DNA of 5,750 nt. Source: Deferribacteres bacterium (GTDB taxonomy: Bacteria; Nitrospirota; Thermodesulfovibrionia; UBA6902). Shown here one piece after another: positions 1 through 5,750 of the stretch. Below the pieces are notes generated by a model. That model did no database searches and was not told the origin of the DNA. It was given only the letters and a program-made list of their open reading frames with translations. How positions within the stretch are numbered: the stretch's first letter is position 1; each line of letters starts with the position of its first letter. Position numbers and translations under genes: made by a program. Where the stretch lies: NCBI GenBank assembly GCA_013152795.1, contig JAADFS010000110.1:1-5750 (forward strand). The letters are read 5' to 3'.

Positions 1-15
1 TACAGCAAAAAATGC

Positions 16-44
16 TTGACATGTCAGAGGCGGGAATATATAAT
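16..44 (+). promoter_or_regulatory. Consensus sigma-70-type promoter at the CRISPR leader end
   Basis: TTGACA at 16-21 and TATAAT at 39-44 are both perfect matches to the housekeeping bacterial promoter, with the ideal 17-nt spacing. Transcription would begin around 50-52, three to five bases before the first repeat at 55, and run rightward through the array. This agrees with the array orientation given by the repeat 3' end and by the degenerate last repeat. The leader continues to the left of the window, so integration-host or other leader motifs cannot be assessed. Confidence 0.8.
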
Positions 45-54
45 GATTTAAGGT

Positions 55-1124
55 GTTTAGGAACAGTGACCCGTTGAAAGGGGATTGAGACTTGATATTA
101 TATTTTTTTCATTTTTTTCTCCTTATTAAAGCATCAGGGTTTAGGAACAGTGACCCGTTGAAAGGGGATTGAGACTCTTTTGGGCGGAAGTCTAAGCTCC
201 GCGTATCTCTTTTCACAAGTTTAGGAACAGTGACCCGTTGAAAGGGGATTGAGACTGCTCTGGTGCCTCCAAGCGTTTTTGCGATCTCGTAGCAAGTGTA
301 GTTTAGGAACAGTGACCCGTTGAAAGGGGATTGAGACCAATGGGCGCAGCCCCCCAAGCAGACCGACAATGATCGATCCTATGTTTAGGAACAGTGACCC
401 GTTGAAAGGGGATTGAGACATGCGCCGCTTGGCGCCGTTCATATAGAGTGTATCTTGTTTAGGAACAGTGACCCGTTGAAAGGGGATTGAGACCTTTAAC
501 ATTATATTTTAAATAAAGCGTTTTTGGTGTTTAGGAACAGTGACCCGTTGAAAGGGGATTGAGACTCCACTCCAGTGGCGCGGCAGAAGTCCTTCAGGAA
601 GTTTAGGAACAGTGACCCGTTGAAAGGGGATTGAGACTTCAGGGGTTGCTGAGCACCACCTTTGGTGTTCACACTCTACGCGTTTAGGAACAGTGACCCG
701 TTGAAAGGGGATTGAGACCAAGAGACCACCTCGCCGCACGAAAGACAAATTCTTTCCTTCAAAAGTTTAGGAACAGTGACCCGTTGAAAGGGGATTGAGA
801 CTTTCTAATTGAGTTAATCTTGCACGACCCACAAGGGCATTATAGTTTAGGAACAGTGACCCGTTGAAAGGGGATTGAGACTGACCGGGGTTTTGCCCTC
901 GGCCGCGACTTTGGCGATTTCATCGCCGTGTTTAGGAACAGTGACCCGTTGAAAGGGGATTGAGACCGCTTATCGCTGTAAGCGTCGCTGATTCTCTCCA
1001 GAAGTTCGGGTTTAGGAACAGTGACCCGTTGAAAGGGGATTGAGACTCTGTTAAAGGCCAAGCGCACGAAGCCTAAAAAGGATTAGAGTTTAGGAACAGT
1101 GACCCGTTGAAAGGGGATTGAGGG
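55..1124 (+). CRISPR. CRISPR array, 14 repeats of 37 nt and 13 spacers, type III-like
   Basis: The repeat begins GTTTAGGAACAGTGAC and ends GGGGATTGAGAC. Copies start at 55, 139, 219, 301, 383, 457, 529, 601, 682, 765, 845, 930, 1010 and 1088. The first 13 are identical. Spacer lengths in order are 47, 43, 45, 45, 37, 35, 35, 44, 46, 43, 48, 43 and 41 nt, long and uneven as in type III arrays. The repeat has only a weak CCC/GGG stem. Its last eight bases, ATTGAGAC, resemble the ATTGAAAC tag kept as the 5' handle of Cas6-processed crRNAs, which sets the + orientation. The promoter on the left and the degenerate repeat on the right agree. Spacer 1 (92-138) is therefore the newest. All 13 spacers differ. 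The reverse complements of several read as plausible protein-coding fragments. No Cas6 gene is in the window. Confidence 0.98.
1088..1124 (+). repeat. Degenerate terminal CRISPR repeat
   Basis: The last repeat copy matches the consensus through 1122 and then reads GG in place of the final AC. It runs into an imperfect tandem 9-mer, GGGGATTGA at 1113-1121 followed by GGGGATGGA at 1122-1130. A decayed last copy is typical of the leader-distal end, because new repeats are copied from the leader-proximal one. The presumed Cas6 cut site, eight bases from the repeat end, is intact, so spacer 13 could still be released as a crRNA. Confidence 0.9.
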
Positions 1125-1215
1125 GATGGAATGCCAAGCCCGTAATTATTAGTGAGTTTCAGAGGCTTTAAATAAGAGGTGAAAAAATGTAAACACTTGG
1201 ATTTTTTGATATAAT

Positions 1216-1221
1216 GGAGGG
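1216..1221 (+). promoter_or_regulatory. Ribosome binding site of the CARF gene
   Basis: GGAGGG ends three bases before the ATG at 1225. The match to the Shine-Dalgarno sequence is strong but the spacing is short. It supports 1225 as the start. A TATAAT lies just upstream at 1210-1215, but it would start transcripts inside or after this site and lacks a good -35, so it is not called as a promoter. Confidence 0.55.
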
Positions 1222-1224
1222 TAT

Positions 1225-1728
1225 ATGCAAGTTTATATTGGGGTCGTTTCGACCAATATATTTGAAACTTTGAATCCGTTTTGGGCGGCGGTTGACAAGA
1301 AGTGGATTGAGCCCTCCGTCTGCCGACTTTTCTATGTTCCCGAGAACTCCAAAGAGCTGAGGAAAACGAGCAGGTGGTTGCAGGAAATATCAGGCCGGTA
1401 TCTGCAGCCCGGCAACCTGTTGGTTGATCAGCACCCTTTTGATGATGAAAACATTCCAGGCTTTGTAAGTGCAGTAAAGGAGATCATCAAGGCCGAAAAG
1501 GAGGCAGGAAACAAGGTTGTGCTTGATGTTACCTCGGCGGAGTGGAACTACATTCCTGCTTCACTTATGCTGCTTGCAAAGGAAAACCGCAAGGTTGTCA
1601 AAACAGTTCTTTATCATCAGTTTTCAACACCTGTATACAGGGAAACTCCTTATCCGCTTGTTCCCCTCACTGAACAGAGGCTTTACAACCTGCTGAATGT
1701 CGATGCCCTGGAGGACCTGTCACTATGA
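1225..1728 (+). CDS. CARF-domain-like protein, putative cyclic oligoadenylate sensor (standalone)
   Basis: This 167-aa soluble protein looks like a single CARF (CRISPR-associated Rossmann fold) domain with no effector domain attached. The N-terminal strand and loop (residues 3-15, VYIGVVSTNIFET) match the first CARF motif. A second strand follows (33-39, CRLFYVP). The typical core strand and turn is at 98-104 (VVLDVTS), followed by a helix. CARF domains of type III ancillary proteins bind cyclic oligoadenylates made by Cas10. Here the usual G-G-T-[KR] stretch after D-x-T is replaced by S104-A-E-W107, so ligand choice or binding may differ. The start is set by GGAGGG just upstream. The stop overlaps the next ATG (ATGA), which suggests translational coupling to the PIN nuclease and a shared function. 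No signal peptide or membrane segment is seen. The domain call rests on motif recognition, with no search run; a related Rossmann-fold sensor is the main alternative. Confidence 0.65.
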   Translation: MQVYIGVVSTNIFETLNPFWAAVDKKWIEPSVCRLFYVPENSKELRKTSRWLQEISGRYLQPGNLLVDQHPFDDENIPGFVSAVKEIIKAEKEAGNKVVLDVTSAEWNYIPASLMLLAKENRKVVKTVLYHQFSTPVYRETPYPLVPLTEQRLYNLLNVDALEDLSL

Positions 1729-2837
1729 CAACAAGTATAGTTCCATGCTCATATCTTCCGATCTTTTTTAATCCGCTGTTGAGATCTGGAAATACCGTGA
1801 CTTTTTCCGTGACAGCGCCTATGCTCGACGGGTATGAGCTATGCAAAATATCAATAAAGAGTGAGGGTCCAGAGATACATGCCATTGCGAGAAACAATGA
1901 ATACGATAAGATTTTTAAACACTTGAAGAGCAAAGCCGGAAAACGCTATCTTTCAGACGAAGTGCCGGAATATTCCCACTTCCAGGATGCTTTTTTCCTA
2001 AGCGGTGTACTGAAGCCAGACGGGCTCGACAGGCTGTACGGCTATATTTCTGAAGCCTCTCTGCAGTCGGTCATACGGGGTGGAGATGTCTACTATATTG
2101 CCTTTGATACGAATATTTTAAGGGACAGAATATACTCGAACCACCTGAGACGATTCAGTGATGCTCCCAATGTTGATTTCATACTTTCTGAAACCGTAAG
2201 GTCGGAGCTGACCAACCGGAGGGGCAAGATACGTAAAAAGATGGTGAGTGAATTGTTTGATATCATCGGGGTGACTGCATATAACCTGTTGAATCAGAAT
2301 GTGCTGGCTGACAGGTTAAGATATATCGGGTTTCTTGAGTATAACCGTGTGCGCCATGAAACGGACTGTGACCAGTTGAAAACTGTCAGGGCCAACAGTA
2401 AGGACGAAGAGATCATACACGCATATGCATCTTTTGCAGGCGAGGGACATAACCGGAAGATTCTGCTCGTCTCCCGGGACAACGAATTTATCAGGATGAG
2501 CCCGAGCCTCCCGGATGTGATTCCGATTATAATCGAAGCCCGCTTTCCCCGGAAAACATCAATGCCGATTCAGTGTACGTATGATAATCTTTTCTGCTTT
2601 ATTTATTACCTTGCCGTGATTTATGCCCAGGTTGATATCAGTCTGATGGGGCATGTCCTGTATGAGTGTTCAGGCGTCTGGACACAGAAGAATGTCAGAC
2701 ACTGGGAAAACGACTACATCAGGATTTCCGCTAACAAGGGATTGCCGTTCATAAAGGAGCTCGAAAAGCATATTGCCGTCCTTCAAAACATGAAATACAA
2801 GAAGGAATCGTGGCGCTTCCCGAGGGTGTCAGAGTAA
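1725..2837 (+). CDS. PIN-domain nuclease, likely effector partner of the upstream CARF protein
   Basis: This 370-aa protein carries a PIN nuclease domain in its middle, about residues 122-260. The acidic residues sit in the family order: D128 in AFDTNIL, E161 (or E156) in SETVRSEL, D227/E228 in SKDEEIIHAYA, and D252 in LLVSRDNEF. PIN domains are metal-dependent, mostly single-strand RNA nucleases, as in VapC toxins. A helical insert (about 165-225) separates the second and third motifs. The first ~120 residues and the last ~110 are not recognised, so the protein is much longer than a VapC toxin of about 130 aa. Its start overlaps the CARF stop by four bases, with GGAGG at 1710-1714 upstream. 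The operon context suggests a nuclease controlled by the CARF protein; CARF-PIN fusions are known, and this would be a split version. A toxin-like role independent of CRISPR cannot be excluded. Confidence 0.75.
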   Translation: MTTSIVPCSYLPIFFNPLLRSGNTVTFSVTAPMLDGYELCKISIKSEGPEIHAIARNNEYDKIFKHLKSKAGKRYLSDEVPEYSHFQDAFFLSGVLKPDGLDRLYGYISEASLQSVIRGGDVYYIAFDTNILRDRIYSNHLRRFSDAPNVDFILSETVRSELTNRRGKIRKKMVSELFDIIGVTAYNLLNQNVLADRLRYIGFLEYNRVRHETDCDQLKTVRANSKDEEIIHAYASFAGEGHNRKILLVSRDNEFIRMSPSLPDVIPIIIEARFPRKTSMPIQCTYDNLFCFIYYLAVIYAQVDISLMGHVLYECSGVWTQKNVRHWENDYIRISANKGLPFIKELEKHIAVLQNMKYKKESWRFPRVSE

Positions 2838-2913
2838 TGGGTTTTATTTATGTAATGTTTGTCGATGCTGTAAGTAGAGGGAAGTTTTCTATCCGTCTTT
2901 AACCGTTATCTTC

Positions 2914-5268
2914 ATGGGCAAGCTCTTTAAAACCGTCTGTGCGATGGATAGTCTGTTCAACGCCTGGCAGCAAGTGAGAAGGAAAGGTTCTGCCGGAGGA
3001 ATAGACGGACGGGACATTAAAGCCTTTGATCAAGAGGCTGAACGCTACCTCTCAGGTCTTAAGAGTGATCTTGAGAGAGGGACCTATACTCCTGAGCCGT
3101 ACTACTCGATCGCTGTACCCAAGTCTGTAGGGTCCAGAGAGAAAAGGAGGCTCGGGCTGCCGACCATCAGGGACAAGGTGGCGCAGCAGGCGGTTCGCAA
3201 TGCCATAGAGCCAATCTTTGAAAAAGTTTTCCTTGACGTAAGCTACGGATACCGCCCTTCAAAAGGAGCAGCTCGCGCCATCAGAAGGGTCAGACATATG
3301 ATAAGGACAGAGAAAAGAGTCTGGGTGACCATTTGTGATATAGACAAGTTTTTTGACACGATAAACATCGACGTGCTTTTTGAGAAGATCAAGGAAAAGA
3401 TATGGGAACCGGAGATACTCAATCTCTTAAAGCTATGGGTATGTATCGGGCATGTTGACGCAGACGGTAACTGGATGGACAGAAAAATGGGCGTTGCCCA
3501 GGGCGGTATAATCAGTCCGCTTCTGAGTAACATATATTTGCATTCCTTTGACAAGTACATGGTTGAACACGAATACGGGCTTGTTCGCTACAGTGACGAC
3601 TTCATTATCCTCTCGCATAATGAGGTCGACGCCCGTAATGCATTACGTGATGCCCGGCAATATCTTACAGAGAAGCTTTTGCTCAGGTTGAATCCAAATC
3701 CTGCGGTAAGAAACGTCAAGAAGGGATTTGTTTACATGGGCTTCTTTTTCCAGGGTGAGCACCTCAAGATCGATAATGCCAAGTTTATGAGAATAAAGAA
3801 TAAATTGAAGTTTATCTGTAAAGCCCACCTGAATAAGCCGCTTCCGGAATTCATCAGGAAGATGAACAGCGAAGTGAAGGGCTTGAAGAACTACTATAAG
3901 CCGCTTGCCCCTGAGTACCAGATAAACGCCCTTGATGAATACATGAAACTGCAGACAAGTATTTTTCTGTTAAGAAAGAAGACCAGTGGTGAGTTGCCTG
4001 CAAAGGAGAAAGTGCTTACAACCCTCATGGCCCTGGAACCATTGAAGAATAGAACCCACACAGAGACCAAAAGATTCATCAACGAAATAATAGACTTTGC
4101 ATGGAAGGGTGCAAAACGCAGGTCCGGACGCGGAGACAATGCCCATAAGCCGGAATCGCGGTCTTCCGGAGATGAAAAGAGGTCAAGTACTCATGTTGAT
4201 GCTGAGAGAAAAATAAAAAGAAAGAAGAGAGAATACTACAAGAAACGTATACTTACAGGCAACCTTGTGGTCTCTACACCAAGGTGCCTTATTGGAAGGA
4301 AAAGAGGCCGGATCATTTTCAAGCAGGGAAGAAAAATAATAAAAGAGATTGCAGTGACAAAAGTTGATCATATATCGATAACAGCTTATGGAGTTTCACT
4401 GACATCCGGACTCATACAGTTATGTGTTGAAAATAGAATTCCTATAGATTTTTTCAACTACAAGGGCGAACCTACCGCAAAACTTTACCTTCCGGTTCTT
4501 CCGGACACAAGCGTAGGTATAGCACAGCTGCAGGCGTTCTATAACGGAAAAAGCTATGAGATCGCTGCGTCTATTGTTGAAGGCAAGATCAACAATCAAA
4601 TAAACATCCTGAAGTATTTCCTCAAGTACAGGAGGAGAATCGATAAAGAGTTCTCACAACAGTGCGAGCTTGCCGTTGAGAAGATGGAGAGCATTATGGG
4701 AAGTGTAGCTGATATCGAGAGGAGCAAGGATTATGACCTCTTTCGCGGACGTCTCATGGCAGCAGAAGGCAGGTCTTCTTCCTACTACTGGAACATGGTC
4801 GGGATACTGCTTGAGGATGATGTGGATTTTGTCAAGCGGGAGCGCCAGGGTGCAAAAGACATCGTCAACTGCTGTCTGAACTACGGCTACAGTATGTTAT
4901 ACCCAAGAATATGGCAGGCGTTGATACAGGCCGGCCTGAATCCCATGATAAGCTACCTTCACAAAGAGCAGCCGGGAACCCCAACCCTGACGTTTGACCT
5001 TATTGAAGAGTTCAGGCACCACGTTGTTGACAGGACGGTATTTTCCCTGTTCACCAGAGGGAAAGATATGAGATTGTCTCAGGGGGAACTCTCCTCTTCA
5101 ACGAAAAAGATTATAATTAACGAGATTCTGGGCCGTTTAAAGACAGAGACGCGGTTCAGAAAGCACAGGATGAGCATAGAGACGATAATTTTTCACCAGG
5201 CAAAGGCCCTTGCGGATTACCTTGCCGGTAAGAAAAGAATGTATAATCCGTTCGTTGGAAGATATTGA
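2914..5268 (+). CDS. cas1: Reverse transcriptase-Cas1 fusion protein (spacer acquisition)
   Basis: This 784-aa fusion has a group II intron-like reverse transcriptase at the N-terminus and Cas1 at the C-terminus. RT blocks in order: GGIDG (28-32), RRLGLPTIRDK (78-88), SYGYRPS (110-116), CDIDKFFDTI with catalytic D142 (141-150), GVAQGGIISPLLSNIYL (193-209), and RYSDDF with D228/D229 (225-230). A thumb-like region extends to about 400. A very basic linker (about 400-446) precedes Cas1 (about 447-784), whose metal ligands appear to be E618 in AAEGRSSSYYW, H683 in YLHKEQPG, and D695/E698 in TFDLIEEFR. All catalytic residues are present, so both halves look active. Homologues integrate spacers with Cas2 and can capture them from RNA by reverse transcription; they accompany type III systems. 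No Cas6 domain is fused. No Shine-Dalgarno is seen before ATG 2914; M11 (2944) is an alternative. An in-frame TAG at 2875-2877 bounds the N-terminus. Confidence 0.97.
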   Translation: MGKLFKTVCAMDSLFNAWQQVRRKGSAGGIDGRDIKAFDQEAERYLSGLKSDLERGTYTPEPYYSIAVPKSVGSREKRRLGLPTIRDKVAQQAVRNAIEPIFEKVFLDVSYGYRPSKGAARAIRRVRHMIRTEKRVWVTICDIDKFFDTINIDVLFEKIKEKIWEPEILNLLKLWVCIGHVDADGNWMDRKMGVAQGGIISPLLSNIYLHSFDKYMVEHEYGLVRYSDDFIILSHNEVDARNALRDARQYLTEKLLLRLNPNPAVRNVKKGFVYMGFFFQGEHLKIDNAKFMRIKNKLKFICKAHLNKPLPEFIRKMNSEVKGLKNYYKPLAPEYQINALDEYMKLQTSIFLLRKKTSGELPAKEKVLTTLMALEPLKNRTHTETKRFINEIIDFAWKGAKRRSGRGDNAHKPESRSSGDEKRSSTHVDAERKIKRKKREYYKKRILTGNLVVSTPRCLIGRKRGRIIFKQGRKIIKEIAVTKVDHISITAYGVSLTSGLIQLCVENRIPIDFFNYKGEPTAKLYLPVLPDTSVGIAQLQAFYNGKSYEIAASIVEGKINNQINILKYFLKYRRRIDKEFSQQCELAVEKMESIMGSVADIERSKDYDLFRGRLMAAEGRSSSYYWNMVGILLEDDVDFVKRERQGAKDIVNCCLNYGYSMLYPRIWQALIQAGLNPMISYLHKEQPGTPTLTFDLIEEFRHHVVDRTVFSLFTRGKDMRLSQGELSSSTKKIIINEILGRLKTETRFRKHRMSIETIIFHQAKALADYLAGKKRMYNPFVGRY

Positions 5269-5270
5269 AC

Positions 5271-5573
5271 ATGGCAAAAAATGCTTACTTTGTAGTTGTT
5301 GCCTATGACATCCGTGATGACCGGCGCAGGCTGAAGGTAATGAATACTTTGCTGGACTTTGGAGGAAAAAGGGTCAACTATTCTGTGTTTGAATGCTTGC
5401 TCCCAGAGACAAAGCTTGTAAAGGCGAAGAGGGAAATAGAAAGGATAATAGACAAAAAGAAAGACAACATACGATATTATATCCTCTGCGAGGCGTGCAT
5501 TAAACTAATAGAAACACAGGGCGTCGACATCTCAACATTACTGCAGGATGACGACAACGCCATATTTGTGTAG
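5271..5573 (+). CDS. cas2: Cas2, structural partner of RT-Cas1 in spacer integration
   Basis: This 100-aa protein has the usual Cas2 length and ferredoxin-like pattern. The first strand with the metal-site aspartate is at residues 6-20 (YFVVVAYDIRDDRRR, D13). A strand NYSVFECLL follows, and the C-terminal part reads DNIRYYILCEACIKLIETQG. Cas2 dimers bridge two Cas1 dimers in the integration complex. ATG 5271 is preferred because GGAAGA at 5257-5262 lies eight bases upstream; an in-frame TTG at 5265 would sit too close to it. The gene starts two bases after the RT-Cas1 stop, so the two are co-transcribed and probably made together. Confidence 0.96.
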   Translation: MAKNAYFVVVAYDIRDDRRRLKVMNTLLDFGGKRVNYSVFECLLPETKLVKAKREIERIIDKKKDNIRYYILCEACIKLIETQGVDISTLLQDDDNAIFV

Positions 5574-5580
5574 ATATCAC

Positions 5581-5750
5581 ATGGATAATCCATATATACA
5601 TACTATCCGGAAATCCGGCCTCTGGCACTCGTTCTTCGCCCTGAGGCTGGTGTCGGTCCGGGCGTTCGACCCTGCTGCCGGCGACTACAGGGACTTTGCC
5701 TTCAGGCTGCTGAACAGGCAGATAGACTTCATAAACAGCCTCGACTGTCC
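5581..5750 (+). CDS. Unrecognised protein, 5' part only (cut by window end)
   Basis: An open frame starts at ATG 5581, seven bases after the cas2 stop, and stays open for 56 codons to the end of the window. Third codon positions are strongly G/C (CTC, GCC, CTG, GTC, GAC, TTC, AAC), which supports real coding. By my count the fragment is about 55% GC, and most of that lies after its first 30 bases. The peptide starts MDNPYIHTIRKSGLWHSFF and later reads FAFRLLNRQIDFINSL. I do not recognise a family; the N-terminus shows no signal peptide. No clear Shine-Dalgarno precedes the ATG, so translation may be coupled to cas2. Position suggests a further member of the CRISPR operon, but it could equally be an unrelated neighbour. 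Confidence 0.6.
   Translation, partial: MDNPYIHTIRKSGLWHSFFALRLVSVRAFDPAAGDYRDFAFRLLNRQIDFINSLDC

Noticed and set aside
422..984. Perfect short hairpins inside four spacers: 422-435, 651-670 (8 bp with one G-U), 913-927 and 967-984.
   Set aside because: A rough estimate gives about two stems of 5 bp or more in 13 spacers of this length by chance, so four is not clear enrichment. The 651-670 stem is the most striking but stands alone.
109..1067. Minus-strand open frames of 75-93 codons through the CRISPR array.
   Set aside because: They consist of translated repeat copies (SQSPFNGSLFLN or VSIPFQRVTVPK) alternating with spacers; no gene is implied.
24..1166. TCAGAGGC occurs on both sides of the array (24-31 and 1159-1166), suggesting flanking direct repeats.
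   Set aside because: An 8-mer shared by two short flanks has a several-percent chance of arising at random, and no mobile-element features support it.
1134..1207. CCAAG (1134-1138) and CTTGG (1196-1200) followed by a T run, plus AAGCC/GGCTT at 1136-1168, as a terminator after the array.
   Set aside because: The arms are only five bases with loops of 23-57 nt, which is not a credible intrinsic terminator. Array transcripts may read into the CARF gene.
1210..1215. TATAAT before the CARF gene as a -10 element.
   Set aside because: The best -35 candidate matches only three of six bases, and transcription would start at or after the ribosome binding site.
2914..4115. A group II intron or retroelement inserted in the locus.
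   Set aside because: The RT is fused in frame to Cas1, and no intron RNA domains or separate maturase gene are visible around it.
1667..4371. Minus-strand open frames of 61-105 codons opposite the CARF, PIN and RT-Cas1 genes.
   Set aside because: They lie antisense to well-supported genes and show no recognisable motifs; treated as shadows.
5265..5270. TTG at 5265 as the cas2 start.
   Set aside because: It sits only two bases from the GGAAGA site, whereas ATG 5271 has proper spacing and gives the normal Cas2 N-terminus.

Overview
The window is a bacterial CRISPR-Cas locus of the type III-associated, RNA-spacer-acquiring kind. It holds one CRISPR array, a two-gene CARF + PIN nuclease module, and an adaptation operon made of a reverse transcriptase-Cas1 fusion and Cas2. 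All genes and the array read on the + strand. No host housekeeping gene is present, so the organism cannot be named. Frequent AGG and ATA codons with intermediate GC, together with this locus type, would fit an anaerobic or thermophilic bacterium, but that is only a guess.

Layout: Positions 1-54 are the leader end, with a perfect -35/-10 promoter (TTGACA, 17 nt, TATAAT) that would start transcription a few bases before the first repeat. Positions 55-1124 hold 14 repeats of 37 nt and 13 spacers of 35-48 nt. The first 13 repeats are identical and the last is degenerate at its 3' end, so the leader is on the left and spacer 1 is the newest. Positions 1225-1728 encode a 167-aa CARF-like protein. 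A PIN-domain nuclease gene (1725-2837) overlaps it by four bases (ATGA). After a 76-nt gap comes RT-Cas1 (2914-5268, 784 aa), then cas2 (5271-5573, 2-nt gap), then the start of an unrecognised gene that runs off the window (5581-5750).

Likely working: the RT-Cas1/Cas2 complex would capture spacers, possibly from RNA, and insert them at the leader end. Pre-crRNA would be transcribed rightward and cut by a Cas6 that is not in this window. A type III interference complex (Cas10 and partners), also not here, would use the crRNAs and could make cyclic oligoadenylate. The CARF protein is a plausible sensor of that signal and the overlapping PIN gene its nuclease partner. The split CARF/PIN pair is the least familiar part and the best candidate for an undescribed ancillary effector.
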